Origin: an uncultured Microbacterium sp.
GTDB lineage: Bacteria; Actinomycetota; Actinomycetes; Actinomycetales; Microbacteriaceae
DNA length: 36,758 bases
Assembly: GCA_947503655.1 (NCBI GenBank)
Contig: CANNEP010000026.1
Coordinates: forward strand, 1-36,758
Reading direction: 5' to 3'
Numbering within the stretch: position 1 is the first letter of the stretch; each line of letters opens with the position of its first letter. Of this stretch, positions 21,721-31,014 are shown piece after piece. A program made the position numbers and the translations under genes. The notes under the pieces were generated by a model. It ran no database searches, was not told the DNA's origin, and worked only from the letters and a program-made list of their open reading frames with translations.

Positions 21721-23421
21721 CTACGAGCTTCGTTGCTCCAGGATCGTCTGCTTGACCTGGCGGCGGAGCACCTTGCCGATCATTGACTTCGGCAGCTCGT
21801 CGACGACGAAGAACTGACGCGGCACCTTGTAGGGCGTGAGAATCGTGCGGCCGAAGTCGCGCAGGGCGTCAGCGTCGAGCGACGCACCCGGCTCGAGCAC
21901 GATCGCCGCGACAACCTCTTCACCCGAGTGCGAACTCGGCAGGCCAATAACAGCGATGTCTGCGACGCTGGCGTGCTGGCGCAACACGTTCTCGACCTCG
22001 GTCGGTGCGACGTTGAAGCCACCGGTGATGATGAGCTCCTTGATGCGGTCAACCACGGTTACGAAGCCGTCTTCGTCCATGCGCACGATGTCGCCGGTGC
22101 GGAACCAGCCGTCAACAAACACGGCTTCGGTTTCTTCTGGTTTGCCGTAGTAGCCGCTGAACACCTGGGGGCCGCGCACGATGAGCTCGCCCTCGGCGCC
22201 CGCCGGCACGTCGACCGTCGGGTTCTCCGGGTCAACAATGCGTACTTCGGTGCCGGGCAGCGGTAGGCCGATGGTTCCGGTCTTGCGGTTCTCGGCGACC
22301 GGGTTCACCATGAGCACGGGGGAGCACTCGCTCAAGCCGTAGCCTTCGCACAGGTACCCGCCCGAGGCCTGCTCAAATGGTTCCACCAGCTCCACGCTCA
22401 ACGGCATCGCGCCGGAGACGCCGATCTTGATGCCTTCAAGCGAGGTTCCGGTTTCCTTGGCGCGTGCAAGAAGTCGTTCGGCGATGGGCGGAACCAGGGG
22501 GAAGACGGTCGCGGGCCGCTTCTTCACGACTTCGAGCACCATGTCGGCGTCGAACTTCGGGAAGAGCACGAGGCGGGCGCCCATCGACATCGCGAACGTC
22601 ACGCACAGCGTGAGACCGTATGCGTGGAACATCGGGAGCACGGCGTAGAAGACGCAGTCTTCGCCGCGCGATACCGAGGGGGTCCAGGACTGCGCCTGCA
22701 TCGCGTTCGCAATCATGTTGCGGTGCGTGAGGGCCGCGCCCTTCGGCGTGCCGGTCGTGCCCGACGTGTACTGAATGATCGCGAGATCGTTCGTCTGCGG
22801 GCGCACCCAAATCGACGGCAAGCGACCGGCGGACGTGACCTTCTCCCACGTGACCGTGTTGGCAACGGGGGAGTAAAGCGCCTCGCGCGACTCGCGGGCC
22901 TTGGAGATCGGGAGTCGCAACAGGATGCGCGTCGTGATCGGCATCGACTTCGTGATGTCGACCGAGATCAGGTTGGTGACGGCGATGTCATCCGGGAACT
23001 CTTGTACCGAGGAGACGACCTTGTTCCAGACGATCGCCGTCTTCGCGCCGTGGTCTTCGAACTGCTTGCGCAGCTCGCGCGGCGTGTAGAGCGGGTTGTG
23101 CTCAACAACGACAGCGCCGAGGCGGAGCACCGCGTAGAACGCGACGATGTGCTCGGGGCAGTTCGGCAGAATGAGGGCCACCGGGTCGCCAGCGCTCACA
23201 CCGAGAGCGCGCAAACCTTCGGCTGCGCGCTCAATCTCTTCAAGCATTTCGGCGTAGGTGATGGTCTTGCCGAAGAACTCCAGCGCTGGAGCATTCGGGT
23301 ACTGCTGAGCGGAACGCTCGACAACATCAAACAGGGAGCCCGTAACGTCACCGAGGTCTTCGGGAACGCCAGCTGCGTAGCTCTTGGTCCATGGGCGTGG
23401 AGGGTTAAACGTCTCTGTCAC
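21721..23421 (-). CDS. fadD: Long-chain-fatty-acid-CoA ligase
   Basis: AMP-forming acyl-CoA synthetase of 566 residues: activates a fatty acid with ATP, then transfers it to CoA, for beta-oxidation or lipid synthesis. ANL-superfamily motifs: P-loop YTSGTTGTPKGAALTH near residues 217-230, CEGYGLSECSPV, GWFRTGDIVRMDEDGF, DRIKELIITGGFNVAP, and the C-terminal catalytic lysine in LPKSMIGKVLRR. Chain-length preference cannot be read from sequence. The GTG start at 23421 sits six bases after TAGGCT with no ribosome site. It is divergent from gatC across a 57-nt gap and ends in its own terminator, so it is a single-gene unit. Confidence 0.9.
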   Translation of the reverse strand: MTETFNPPRPWTKSYAAGVPEDLGDVTGSLFDVVERSAQQYPNAPALEFFGKTITYAEMLEEIERAAEGLRALGVSAGDPVALILPNCPEHIVAFYAVLRLGAVVVEHNPLYTPRELRKQFEDHGAKTAIVWNKVVSSVQEFPDDIAVTNLISVDITKSMPITTRILLRLPISKARESREALYSPVANTVTWEKVTSAGRLPSIWVRPQTNDLAIIQYTSGTTGTPKGAALTHRNMIANAMQAQSWTPSVSRGEDCVFYAVLPMFHAYGLTLCVTFAMSMGARLVLFPKFDADMVLEVVKKRPATVFPLVPPIAERLLARAKETGTSLEGIKIGVSGAMPLSVELVEPFEQASGGYLCEGYGLSECSPVLMVNPVAENRKTGTIGLPLPGTEVRIVDPENPTVDVPAGAEGELIVRGPQVFSGYYGKPEETEAVFVDGWFRTGDIVRMDEDGFVTVVDRIKELIITGGFNVAPTEVENVLRQHASVADIAVIGLPSSHSGEEVVAAIVLEPGASLDADALRDFGRTILTPYKVPRQFFVVDELPKSMIGKVLRRQVKQTILEQRSS

Positions 23422-23427
23422 AGAAAT

Positions 23428-23433
23428 AGCCTA
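23428..23433 (-). promoter_or_regulatory. -10 box of the acyl-CoA ligase gene (leaderless)
   Basis: Minus strand: TAGGCT, then ATTTCT, then GTG. It shares the 57-nt divergent gap with the gatC promoter. Confidence 0.55.
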
Positions 23434-23466
23434 AACGCCGAGACGGGCGAGACGCTCCAAACGAAC

Positions 23467-23472
23467 TAGACT
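23467..23472 (+). promoter_or_regulatory. -10 box of gatCAB (leaderless)
   Basis: TAGACT, 6-nt spacer, GTG 23479; identical to the hexamer upstream of frr. GAGG touches the start codon and is too close to act as a ribosome site. Confidence 0.55.
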
Positions 23473-23478
23473 GTCGAG

Positions 23479-23778
23479 GTGTCTGAAATCACTCCCGATC
23501 TTGTCCGCCACCTCGGCGTGCTCGCCCGGATCCAGCTGACCGACGAAGAAGTAGAGCGCCTCACCGGCCAGCTCGATGTCATCGTTGACAACATTGCGAA
23601 GGTGTCGGAGGTTGCTACCCCCGACGTCGCCGCAACGAGTCACCCGATTCCGCTCGAGAACGTCTTCCGCCCCGATGTGCCGCAGGCGCCGCTGACGCAG
23701 GAGCAAACCCTGCAGAATGCCCCTGAAGCCGAAGACGGTCGTTTCGTCGTGACCGCAATCCTGGGAGAAGAACAGTGA
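23479..23778 (+). CDS. gatC: Asp/Glu-tRNA(Asn/Gln) amidotransferase subunit C
   Basis: The 99-residue GatC wraps around GatA and GatB and stabilises the amidotransferase that converts misacylated Glu-tRNA-Gln and Asp-tRNA-Asn to the correct products. Typical sequence: [20 protein letters not shown], then [17 protein letters not shown], and the C-terminal half with [11 protein letters not shown]. It starts with GTG and overlaps gatA by GTGA, opening a tight gatC-gatA-gatB operon. Confidence 0.95.
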   Translation: MSEITPDLVRHLGVLARIQLTDEEVERLTGQLDVIVDNIAKVSEVATPDVAATSHPIPLENVFRPDVPQAPLTQEQTLQNAPEAEDGRFVVTAILGEEQ

Positions 23779-25292
23779 GTGATCTGATTCGCCTGACCGC
23801 GGCAGATCTCGCCACGAAGCTCGCCGCTGGCGAAGTTTCGGCTGTCGAGGCTACCCGCGCACACCTGGACCGCATCGCCGCCGTTGATGGCGACGTGCAC
23901 GCATTTCTGCACGTCAACGAGAACGCCGAGGCGATCGCCGCTGACATCGACCGCCGTCGTGCCGCCGGCGAGCAGCTCCACGAGCTGGCCGGCGTGCCGC
24001 TCGCGGTGAAGGACGTGCTCGTCACGACCGACATGCCGTCGACCTCCGGATCCAAGATCCTCGAGGGCTACATGTCGCCCTATGACGCCACGGTTGTCTC
24101 GCGTGCTCGCGCCGCGGGCCTCGTTGCCATCGGTAAGACCAACATGGACGAATTCGCCATGGGATCGTCGACCGAGCACTCGGCATACGGACCGACGCGG
24201 AACCCGTGGGACTTGGAGCGCATTCCTGGCGGTTCCGGTGGTGGCTCCGCTGCTGCCGTCGCAGCCTTCGAAGCGCCCCTCGCTCTTGGTTCCGACACCG
24301 GTGGTTCCATTCGCCAGCCCGCCCACGTCACCGGAACCGTCGGCCTCAAGCCGACCTACGGTGGTGTCAGCCGCTACGGCGCAATCGCCCTGGCATCGAG
24401 CCTGGACCAGATCGGCCCGGTCACGCGTACCGTGCTCGACTCGGCCCTGCTGCACGATGTCATTGGTGGCCACGACGTCAACGACTCGACGTCGCTCACG
24501 ACGCAGTGGCCGTCGTTTGCTGCTGCCGCTCGCGAAGGTGCAACCGGACAGGTTCTCAAGGGCCTCAAGGTTGGCGTGATCAAGGAGCTTCCGGACAGCG
24601 GCTTCCAGGCCGGTGTTTCGCAGTCGTTCCGCGAGTCGCTCGCACTCATGGAGGCACACGGTGCCGAGATCGTTGAGATCAGTGCCCCGCACTTTGAGTA
24701 CGGCGTTGCCGCCTACTATCTGATTCTTCCGGCAGAGGCATCGAGCAACCTGGCCAAGTTCGACTCGGTTCGCTTCGGCATGCGTGTGACCCCTGAGGGC
24801 GGCGCCACCGTTGAGAACGTGATGGCTGCGACCCGTGCCGCTGGCTTCGGCGACGAGGTCAAGCGCCGCATCATCCTCGGCACCTACGCGCTGAGCTCGG
24901 GCTACTACGACGCCTACTACGGTTCGGCCCAGAAAGTGCGCACGCTCATTCAGCAGGACTTCGACGCGGCGTTCAGCCAGGTCGACATCATTGCGACGCC
25001 GACGGCACCGACCACCGCATTCAAGTTCGGTGAGAAGGTCGGCGACCCGATTCAGATGTATCTGAACGACGTCGCGACGATTCCCGCGAACCTTGCTGGC
25101 GTTCCCGGCATGACACTGCCGAGCGGCCTGGCGTCTGACGACGGCCTGCCCGTTGGTATCCAGTTTGTGGCGCCGGCGTTTGAAGACGCCCGCCTGTACC
25201 GCGTCGGCGCAGCGCTAGAAGCCCTGCTCGTCGACCAGTGGGGTGGCCCGCTGCTTGACCGCGCACCCGAGCTGAACGGAGGCGCACGCTGA
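23775..25292 (+). CDS. gatA: Asp/Glu-tRNA(Asn/Gln) amidotransferase subunit A
   Basis: GatA is the amidase-signature subunit that releases ammonia from glutamine and sends it to GatB. The Ser-cisSer-Lys triad is complete and in the usual positions: Lys79 in PLAVKDV, Ser154 in [10 protein letters not shown] and Ser178 in [11 protein letters not shown]. Downstream [15 protein letters not shown] and [11 protein letters not shown] are typical. Length 505. The GTG start overlaps the gatC stop, and its TGA shares one base with the gatB ATG. Confidence 0.96.
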   Translation: MSDLIRLTAADLATKLAAGEVSAVEATRAHLDRIAAVDGDVHAFLHVNENAEAIAADIDRRRAAGEQLHELAGVPLAVKDVLVTTDMPSTSGSKILEGYMSPYDATVVSRARAAGLVAIGKTNMDEFAMGSSTEHSAYGPTRNPWDLERIPGGSGGGSAAAVAAFEAPLALGSDTGGSIRQPAHVTGTVGLKPTYGGVSRYGAIALASSLDQIGPVTRTVLDSALLHDVIGGHDVNDSTSLTTQWPSFAAAAREGATGQVLKGLKVGVIKELPDSGFQAGVSQSFRESLALMEAHGAEIVEISAPHFEYGVAAYYLILPAEASSNLAKFDSVRFGMRVTPEGGATVENVMAATRAAGFGDEVKRRIILGTYALSSGYYDAYYGSAQKVRTLIQQDFDAAFSQVDIIATPTAPTTAFKFGEKVGDPIQMYLNDVATIPANLAGVPGMTLPSGLASDDGLPVGIQFVAPAFEDARLYRVGAALEALLVDQWGGPLLDRAPELNGGAR

Positions 25293-26809
25293 TGGATGCT
25301 GAAGCGCTGATGGACTACAACAAGGCTCTCGAGCTGTACGAACCGGTTCTCGGTTTTGAGGTTCACGTCGAGCTCAACACCGCGACGAAGATGTTCTCGT
25401 CGGCACCGAACCCGGCACACGAGGCTAACCACGACGCTGCACCCAACACGCTGGTTGCGCCCGTCGACATGGGCCTGCCGGGCGCACTGCCCGTCGTGAA
25501 CGCCGAGGCTGTCGTCTCGTCGATCAAGCTGGGCCTCGCGCTCGGTTGCTCGATTGCCGAGTCGTCGAGCTTTGCTCGCAAGAACTACTTCTACCCTGAC
25601 CTCGGCAAGAACTACCAGATCTCGCAGTTCGATGAGCCCATCGCTTTCGAGGGTTCGGTTCAGGTTGAGCTGAGCGACGGCACGCTGGTCGACATTCCGA
25701 TCGAGCGCGCGCACATGGAAGAAGACGCCGGCAAGCTCACGCACGTCGGTGGTTCCACGGGCCGCATTCAGGGTGCCGACCACTCGCTGGTTGACTACAA
25801 CCGTGCCGGTGTGCCGCTCGTCGAGATCGTCACGAAGCCGATCTTCGGTGCTGAGCACCAGGCTCCGGAGCTTGCGAAGGCCTACGTCGCGACGATTCGC
25901 GACATCGTGCTCTCGCTCGGCATCTCGGAGGCCCGTCTCGAGCGCGGAAACCTGCGCTGCGACGCCAACGTTTCACTGCGCCCCCGCGGCCAGGAGAAGC
26001 TCGGCACCCGCACCGAGACGAAGAACGTCAACTCGATGCGCTCGGTAGAGCGTGCGGTTCGCTACGAAATCCAGCGTCAGGCTGCGATTCTTGCCGCTGG
26101 CGGAACCATCATCCAGGAGACGCGTCACTGGCACGAAGACACGGGGGAGACCTCGCCCGGTCGCCCGAAGTCGGACGCTGACGACTACCGTTACTTCCCG
26201 GAGCCCGACCTGGTTCCGGTTGCTCCGTCGCGTGAGCAGGTCGAAGAGCTGCGCGCCGCGCTGCCGGAGGCTCCGGTTGCTCGTCGTCGCCGCCTGAAGT
26301 CGGAGTGGGGCTTCACTGACCTTGAGTTCCAGGACGTCGCCAACGGTGGCATCGTGGTGGAGGTTGAAGCCACGATCGCTGCGGGCGCTTCGCCCGCCGC
26401 TGCCCGCAAGTGGTGGACGGGTGAGATCGCTCGTCTCGCCAACGCTCAGGAGCGCGAGATCGCAGACATCGTGACGCCCGCGAACGTGGCCGCCCTCCAG
26501 GCGCTCATTGACGCTGGCACGCTCACCGACAAGCTGGCTCGCCAGGTGCTCGAAGGCGTTATCGCCGGCGAAGGCACCCCGCAGGAGGTTGTCGATGCTC
26601 GTGGTCTTGCCGTTGTTTCTGACGACGGCGCGCTGATCGCGGCCATCGATGAGGCACTCGCCTCGCAGCCAGACGTTCTCGCGAAGATCCGCGATGGCAA
26701 GGTTCAGGCAGCTGGCGCGGTCATCGGTGCCGTCATGAAGGCGATGAAGGGCCAGGCCGACGCCGCGCGTGTGCGCGAGCTCGTGCTGGAGCGCGCCGCA
26801 CAGGCGTAA
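25292..26809 (+). CDS. gatB: Asp/Glu-tRNA(Asn/Gln) amidotransferase subunit B
   Basis: GatB is the kinase/transamidase subunit that phosphorylates the tRNA-bound Glu or Asp and amidates it. Family hallmarks: [22 protein letters not shown] Zn/cradle region, [14 protein letters not shown], and the invariant [13 protein letters not shown], with a C-terminal helical/YqeY-like tail (from about residue 420) that binds tRNA. Length 505. ATG 25292 has GGAGG about nine bases upstream; ATG 25310 is a weaker alternative. The presence of gatCAB suggests that at least one of GlnRS and AsnRS is missing in this organism, which is inference from the pathway. Confidence 0.96.
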   Translation: MDAEALMDYNKALELYEPVLGFEVHVELNTATKMFSSAPNPAHEANHDAAPNTLVAPVDMGLPGALPVVNAEAVVSSIKLGLALGCSIAESSSFARKNYFYPDLGKNYQISQFDEPIAFEGSVQVELSDGTLVDIPIERAHMEEDAGKLTHVGGSTGRIQGADHSLVDYNRAGVPLVEIVTKPIFGAEHQAPELAKAYVATIRDIVLSLGISEARLERGNLRCDANVSLRPRGQEKLGTRTETKNVNSMRSVERAVRYEIQRQAAILAAGGTIIQETRHWHEDTGETSPGRPKSDADDYRYFPEPDLVPVAPSREQVEELRAALPEAPVARRRRLKSEWGFTDLEFQDVANGGIVVEVEATIAAGASPAAARKWWTGEIARLANAQEREIADIVTPANVAALQALIDAGTLTDKLARQVLEGVIAGEGTPQEVVDARGLAVVSDDGALIAAIDEALASQPDVLAKIRDGKVQAAGAVIGAVMKAMKGQADAARVRELVLERAAQA

Positions 26810-26818
26810 ACCTTTTCA

Positions 26819-26855
26819 GCAAGTGGGGCGTCCTGGTGGCGCCCCACTTGCCGTT
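26819..26855 (+). terminator. Terminator after gatCAB
   Basis: Perfect 12-bp stem GCAAGTGGGGCG with its complement (26819-26830 and 26840-26851), a 9-nt loop, then CGTTTG. The T-run is short, but the position right after gatB is convincing. Confidence 0.75.
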
Positions 26856-26892
26856 TGTAGGCAATGTCGGTGGCAGAGCGGAGAATGGAACC

Positions 26893-28149
26893 ATGGGCAG
26901 AGGAGACGGATCAAACCGGGTCTTTTCACTCCCGGGTGACGACGATGCCGGAACCTCGATTCTGCACGTAGACATGGATGCGTTTTACGCGTCGGTTGCG
27001 GTGCTCGACGACCCGTCGCTTGGCGGCAAGCCCATCATCATCGGGGCTCCCGAGGGGCGATCGGTCGTCTCGAGCGCGTCGTACGAAGCACGCCGCTTCG
27101 GGGTGCGCGCCGCGATGCCGATGGGGCAGGCCATTCGCCTGTGCCCACAAGGAATCATCGTCAACCCCTCGTTTCACCGCTATATCGAAGTGTCGAAGCA
27201 GGTGATGGAGATCTTCCAACGGTTCACTCCGCTGGTCGAGCCGCTGTCAATTGACGAGGCTTTTCTTGATGTCTCGGGTGCGCGGCGCCTGTGGGGTAGC
27301 CCGGGGGAGATCGCGACGCTCATTCGCGAAACCGTTGAGCGCGAGGTCGGCATCACATGCAGCGTTGGTGTTGCCGCGACGAAACACGTTGCGAAAATGG
27401 CGTCTACCCTCTGCAAGCCCAACGGCATGCTGTTCGTGCCCGAAGCACAGACGCTGGGCTTTTTGGGTCCGAGGTCGGTGAGGCAAATGTGGGGCGTCGG
27501 GCCGAAGGCTTCTGAAGCCTTGGAGAACCGTGGCATCCGCACCATTGCCGACGTGCGTGCGACGCCGCAGGCTGCCTTGAACCGCGTGCTCGGGCCCGCA
27601 ATGGGTGCTCGCGTGCGGGAGCTCGCTCACGGCGTTGACGAGCGCATTGTGGTGACAGAGCACGCCGAAAAGAGCATCGGTCACGAAGAGACGTTTGAGC
27701 ACGACGTCGCCGACCCCGAGCGCCTTCGCAGTGAACTGTTGCGCCTTGCTGACCGCGTCGGCATTCGGCTGCGCAAAGCGGGCGTTGAGTCACGCACTAT
27801 TGCGATCAAGGTGCGCTTCAACGACTTCACGACGCTGAGCCGTTCGCAGACGCTGCCCGAACCCACCGATGTCGGCATGCGCATTGCCGACGCTGCGCGC
27901 GACCTATTCGCGACACTTGATCTCATCGCCCCGGTACGACTCATCGGTGTACGCGCTGAGAAGCTGCAACCCAAGGGTGGCTCAGCACTCGCGCTCTGGG
28001 ACGACGATGAAGACTGGCGCCGCGTCGACGATGCGCTCGACGACGCTGCCGAACGGTTTGGTTCTGGTGCCGTCACGCGTGCCGCGTTTATCGGCCGCAC
28101 CGATCGCTATGCGGCTCCGCGCGCTCCCAAGCTGGACGACCACGGGTAG
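26893..28149 (+). CDS. dinB: DNA polymerase IV (Y-family)
   Basis: Error-prone translesion polymerase without proofreading, usually part of the damage response. Catalytic residues are all present: Asp27 in HVDMDAFYASV, and Asp121-Glu122 in SIDEAFLDVSG; the fingers motif SSASYEARRFGVRAAM, the HhH region (MWGVGPKASEALENRGIRTIADV) and the little-finger domain follow. At 418 residues it is somewhat longer than E. coli DinB, with a C-terminal tail (from about 370) rich in acidic residues and Arg, and no clear beta-clamp-binding end. ATG 26893 is preferred over the frame's first codon, which lies inside the gatB terminator. Confidence 0.92.
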   Translation: MGRGDGSNRVFSLPGDDDAGTSILHVDMDAFYASVAVLDDPSLGGKPIIIGAPEGRSVVSSASYEARRFGVRAAMPMGQAIRLCPQGIIVNPSFHRYIEVSKQVMEIFQRFTPLVEPLSIDEAFLDVSGARRLWGSPGEIATLIRETVEREVGITCSVGVAATKHVAKMASTLCKPNGMLFVPEAQTLGFLGPRSVRQMWGVGPKASEALENRGIRTIADVRATPQAALNRVLGPAMGARVRELAHGVDERIVVTEHAEKSIGHEETFEHDVADPERLRSELLRLADRVGIRLRKAGVESRTIAIKVRFNDFTTLSRSQTLPEPTDVGMRIADAARDLFATLDLIAPVRLIGVRAEKLQPKGGSALALWDDDEDWRRVDDALDDAAERFGSGAVTRAAFIGRTDRYAAPRAPKLDDHG

Positions 28150-28188
28150 TCCGCCGTATCGAGCCTGTTCTATCGTGCCCGAGCGCGC

Positions 28189-28194
28189 TACGGT
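28189..28194 (+). promoter_or_regulatory. -10 box of the GerW-like gene (leaderless)
   Basis: TACGGT, 6-nt spacer (TAGGGT), ATG 28201, with no ribosome site. The spacer itself also fits TANNNT, but lies against the start codon. Confidence 0.45.
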
Positions 28195-28200
28195 TAGGGT

Positions 28201-28521
28201 ATGCCTAACATCGCACTCGAACTCGGCAAGCTGTCCTCCTCCATCGGCGCGAAGAGCGTCTATGGCGAGCAACAAGACCTCGACGGCGTGAAGATCATTC
28301 CGGTCGCGCTGACCTGGCACGGCTTCGGCGGCGGATCAGACGAAGAAGGCGCGGCGGGTGGCGGCGGCGGTGGCGCGGCCATTCCGGTTGGCGCATATGT
28401 TCGCACCGGTGACTCGATTCGCTTTGAGCCCAACATCATTTCGCTGCTGGCCGTCGCGGTCCCGTTCGTATGCGTAGCTGGTCGCGCACTTGCGCGCATC
28501 ATTCGTGCCCTCAAAAAGTAA
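28201..28521 (+). CDS. GerW/YtfJ-family-like protein
   Basis: A 106-residue protein resembling the GerW (YtfJ) family: AKSVYGEQQDLDGVKIIPVALTWHGFG is the conserved VGEPI..dG..IIPVs..s.GFG block, followed by a glycine-rich segment (AAGGGGGGAAIPVGAYV) and then a C-terminal hydrophobic helix (ISLLAVAVPFVCVAGRAL) ending RIIRALKK, so the tail is probably membrane-anchored with the basic end inside. In Bacillus GerW takes part in spore germination, but homologues occur in non-sporulating actinobacteria with unknown role. The start is leaderless-like. It overlaps the next gene by 17 bases. Confidence 0.65.
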   Translation: MPNIALELGKLSSSIGAKSVYGEQQDLDGVKIIPVALTWHGFGGGSDEEGAAGGGGGGAAIPVGAYVRTGDSIRFEPNIISLLAVAVPFVCVAGRALARIIRALKK

Positions 28522-29086
28522 CGACGCCGTCGAAGCCGCGCTGAGCCGCGCCGTCGACGATATTCAGGCGCTCGTGCACGCATCGGGTGCGTTTGCACCG
28601 GTCGTGCTCATCGACGGTCGCTCCGGTGCCGGCAAGACGTCGCTCAGTAGACGCCTTGCGGCCGATGAGGGTGACGCGTACGTGCTTGCCCTCGACAGCG
28701 TGTATCCCGGGTGGGACGGACTCCGCGCTGGCGCCGACCAGGTGATCGACAACGTGCTGACACCGCGCGTACGTGGTGCCGAGGGCTCCTGGAACGGGTG
28801 GAACTGGCAATTGGACGTTCCAGAAACCGCCAGCCACGTGGTTCCGCTTCACGGCACGCTCATTGTTGAGGGCGCCGGCATTGTCACGGCCGCGTCAGCC
28901 GTGTTGGCTGACGTGCGCGTGTGGGTGGAGGCTGCCGATGCCGATCGCAAACGCCGGGCGCTCACGCGCGACGGCGACACCTACGCGCCGCACTGGGAAC
29001 GCTGGGCGCGCCAAGAAGACCAACACATCGCCGCGAACGATCCGCGCAGTCTCGCGGATATCGTCGTAGTCGTGCCAACCGACTAA
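28505..29086 (+). CDS. P-loop NTPase, uridine-kinase-like
   Basis: A 193-residue P-loop protein. Walker A is DGRSGAGKTS at about residues 37-46; ALDSVYPGWDGL follows like the substrate-binding strand of uridine/pantothenate kinases; HGTLIVEGAGIV is a Walker B-like strand; and the ADADRKRRALTRDGDTYAPHWE region resembles the lid of small nucleoside kinases. A kinase of a small metabolite is likely; the substrate is unknown. GTG 28505 is in frame with an alternative TTG at 28490, and neither has a ribosome site, so the start is uncertain. Its TAA shares bases with the stop of the convergent DUF2017 gene. Confidence 0.75.
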   Translation: MPSKSNDAVEAALSRAVDDIQALVHASGAFAPVVLIDGRSGAGKTSLSRRLAADEGDAYVLALDSVYPGWDGLRAGADQVIDNVLTPRVRGAEGSWNGWNWQLDVPETASHVVPLHGTLIVEGAGIVTAASAVLADVRVWVEAADADRKRRALTRDGDTYAPHWERWARQEDQHIAANDPRSLADIVVVVPTD

Positions 29087-29544
29087 GCCTCGGTCGCCTC
29101 AACGAGCGTTTCGAGGCGGTACGCCAGCCAATCGTAGAGCGCGTAGTGCGGATGATCGTGGTCGTGATGGTCGTTCTGCCCGATGCCGAGACGCGTTGCC
29201 ATCACGAGGCGTAGCGACGCGAGCGTGCGCATCCACGCGAGGACGCTCGCATCGTCGAGCACGACAGTGATGGTTCCGTCCGTCTCGTCGTGAGCGGAAC
29301 CAGCGGCTGCGTTGAGAGCGCCCAGCATCGTGGAGGCGTCTTCGCTTCGCTGCGTCAGCAGATCGGTTCGCGTCAGTCGTCGAAACTCAGCCGAGGCTTC
29401 GTCATTGTCGCGGTACGCGGCGGGGGAGAGCCGGTCGATCGCGGGGTCGTGATCGTCGGCGTCTTCATAGAGATCGAGAAGCTGAGCGACGAGTTCGGTG
29501 AGTACGTGAACTTCGCCGTCGACGAGAGTGAGCGTCGTCGTCAC
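29083..29544 (-). CDS. DUF2017 protein
   Basis: A 153-residue protein of the DUF2017 family, which in actinobacteria almost always follows clpS. It is acidic and mostly helical, with LVAQLLDLYEDADDHDPAIDRL near the N-terminus and DDASVLAWMRTLASLRLVMATRLGI in the C-terminal half. A histidine/aspartate-rich stretch (HHDHDHPHY) near the end could bind metal, but this is only a composition remark. The start is GTG 29544, which overlaps the clpS stop (GTGA); the frame's longer upstream extension lies inside clpS and is not coding. Function unknown; association with the Clp system is inferred from context. Confidence 0.85.
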   Translation of the reverse strand: MTTTLTLVDGEVHVLTELVAQLLDLYEDADDHDPAIDRLSPAAYRDNDEASAEFRRLTRTDLLTQRSEDASTMLGALNAAAGSAHDETDGTITVVLDDASVLAWMRTLASLRLVMATRLGIGQNDHHDHDHPHYALYDWLAYRLETLVEATEA

Positions 29545-29834
29545 GTGGCAGCCTGATCGACGGTGGCCCAGAGCCCGTAACCGTGCATGGCCTGCACGTG
29601 CAGTTCCATTTGCTCGCGGGCACCGGTCGCGACGATCGCGCGACCCTCGTTGTGAACGGCGAGCATGAGTTCTTCGGCCTTCTCGTGAGTGAAGCCGAAG
29701 TAGTCGCGGAAGACGCGCGAAACGTACGACATGAGGTTGACCGGGTCGTCCCACACGATGGTTTGCCACGACTTTGCGGGGTCGACGGTGACCTCGTGGT
29801 CGAGGTCGATGTCGGGCATTGCGAGGGTAGTCAT
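29541..29834 (-). CDS. clpS: ATP-dependent Clp protease adaptor ClpS
   Basis: ClpS recognises N-degron residues and delivers substrates to ClpC/ClpA for ClpP degradation. At 97 residues it is normal: a flexible N-terminal tail, TIVWDDPVNLMSYVSRVFRDYF with the conserved degron-pocket acidic and Asn residues, and EKAEELMLAVHNEGRAIVATG, including the ligand-pocket histidine region. It lies between the zincin-like gene (one shared base, TAATG) and DUF2017 (4-base overlap), so the three are surely one operon. Confidence 0.93.
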   Translation of the reverse strand: MTTLAMPDIDLDHEVTVDPAKSWQTIVWDDPVNLMSYVSRVFRDYFGFTHEKAEELMLAVHNEGRAIVATGAREQMELHVQAMHGYGLWATVDQAAT

Positions 29835-30181
29835 TAAGCCCAGCCTAGTTCGTGCAGGCGCGCGTCATCGATGCCGTAGAAGTGGGCAATCTCGTGAACG
29901 AGCGTGGTGTGCACCTCGTCGCGCAGTTCGTCTTCGGTCTCGCACGCGAGCAGGTGCGCCATGCGGTACACGATGATGCGGTCGGGGAGATCGCCCATAC
30001 CGTAGCGATCGCGTTCGGTGAGGGCGAGGCCGTCGTAGAGGCCGAGCAGGTCGGTGGAGCCGTCTTCGCTGTAGTCCTCCACGACGAAGATGACGTTGTC
30101 GAGGCCCGCGATCATCTCTTCGGGGAGTAGGTCGAGCTCATCCGAGACGAGTTCGTCGAACGCTTCTGCGCTCATCTCCAT
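29834..30181 (-). CDS. Zincin-like metallopeptidase family protein
   Basis: A 115-residue protein of the small zincin-like (DUF1025-type) family. The zinc signature HEIAHFYGIDD occupies residues 96-106, with H96, H100 and probably D106 as ligands and E97 as the general base. The N-terminal half (DELDLLPEEMIAGLDNVIFVVED) is the family's conserved segment. Substrate is unknown. ATG 30181 is used; ATG 30175 two codons later is possible. It begins the compact group zincin-clpS-DUF2017, which suggests a protein-turnover role, and CATACT about 30 bases upstream may be its -10. Confidence 0.85.
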   Translation of the reverse strand: MEMSAEAFDELVSDELDLLPEEMIAGLDNVIFVVEDYSEDGSTDLLGLYDGLALTERDRYGMGDLPDRIIVYRMAHLLACETEDELRDEVHTTLVHEIAHFYGIDDARLHELGWA

Positions 30182-30237
30182 ATCGTTTCCGTTCTTCCGC
30201 TCGCTAGCCAGTATGTCAGCGGCCCCGGTGTCGTCGG

Positions 30238-30864
30238 TCAGTGAGCGATCGCGAGGAGGGCAGCGACGGCGATGAAAAGGGAACCAAAAATGCGGTTGAG
30301 GAGGCGCTGACCCCTAGCCGTGGCGGTGAGGCGTCGGAACGGGCGGGCTGCGACCGCGAAGAAGAACCACATCACGAGGATGTCGACGACGATGACGGTC
30401 GCGATGAGGATGAGGTACTGGGGGAGCGGATCTTGATCGAGACGAATGAACTGCGGCACAAACGCCAGGAAGAAAACGATCGCTTTAGGGTTGAGGATAT
30501 TGACCCAGAAGCCGCGTCGCAGCATTGACCAGCCGCTTTCGCGGCTGCGCGCTGTTTCCGCACCCTCTTCTGTGTCTTGAACGCGGGCGAAGATGAGTCG
30601 CAAACCGAGATAGACCAGATATGCGGCACCCGCGTAGCGGACAATTTCGAAGAGCACGGGGTTGCCCGCGATGAAGACGCCGACGCCAGCCGCCACGATG
30701 ATGACATGCACCACGAGGGCGAGCTGCTGGCCAACGATGCCCCAGAACGAGCGGCGCCAGCCTTCGTTGATGGCATTCGTCATCGTGTTCACGGCACCCG
30801 CACCAGGCGTCAGACTAATGACGACAGTGGCGAAAAGGAGCGTGACCCACAGCGTCCACGTCAT
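30238..30864 (-). CDS. LysE/RhtB family translocator
   Basis: A 208-residue inner-membrane exporter with six predicted helices. The family N-terminus is clear: LFATVVISLTPGAGAVNTM, with the TPG motif in the first helix, then LALVVHVIIVAAGVGVFI, YLVYLGLRLIF, and a second half beginning after a charged loop with GFWVNILNPKAIVFFLAFVPQF. Members export amino acids such as lysine or homoserine; the substrate cannot be told. ATG 30864 has AAGG seven bases upstream. The gap to the zincin gene is 56 nt, so co-transcription is possible. The 150 nt upstream (30865-31014) show nothing I can name. Confidence 0.88.
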   Translation of the reverse strand: MTWTLWVTLLFATVVISLTPGAGAVNTMTNAINEGWRRSFWGIVGQQLALVVHVIIVAAGVGVFIAGNPVLFEIVRYAGAAYLVYLGLRLIFARVQDTEEGAETARSRESGWSMLRRGFWVNILNPKAIVFFLAFVPQFIRLDQDPLPQYLILIATVIVVDILVMWFFFAVAARPFRRLTATARGQRLLNRIFGSLFIAVAALLAIAH

Positions 30865-31014
30865 TGGCGGCCTTGCAATCTCTTGAGCGGGTAATCATCC
30901 GGGCCAGCCGTGCATTGCGGGGCCTGATTCGGAGGTGCTCATCGCCGTCGATCGGCCGTTATGAGACTGCTCAAATATATCGCAGAGCGGAACCGCCCAA
31001 ATGTCGGGAGCTGG

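Noticed and set aside
29545..29769. Upstream extension of the DUF2017 frame
   Set aside because: It runs within clpS in another frame; GTG 29544 overlapping the clpS stop fits the family length.
30952..30994. Possible third copy of the structured repeat (CCGTTATG, then CGGAACC)
   Set aside because: Only the first few bases match; the GCAGGAAC arm, central hairpin and right end are missing.
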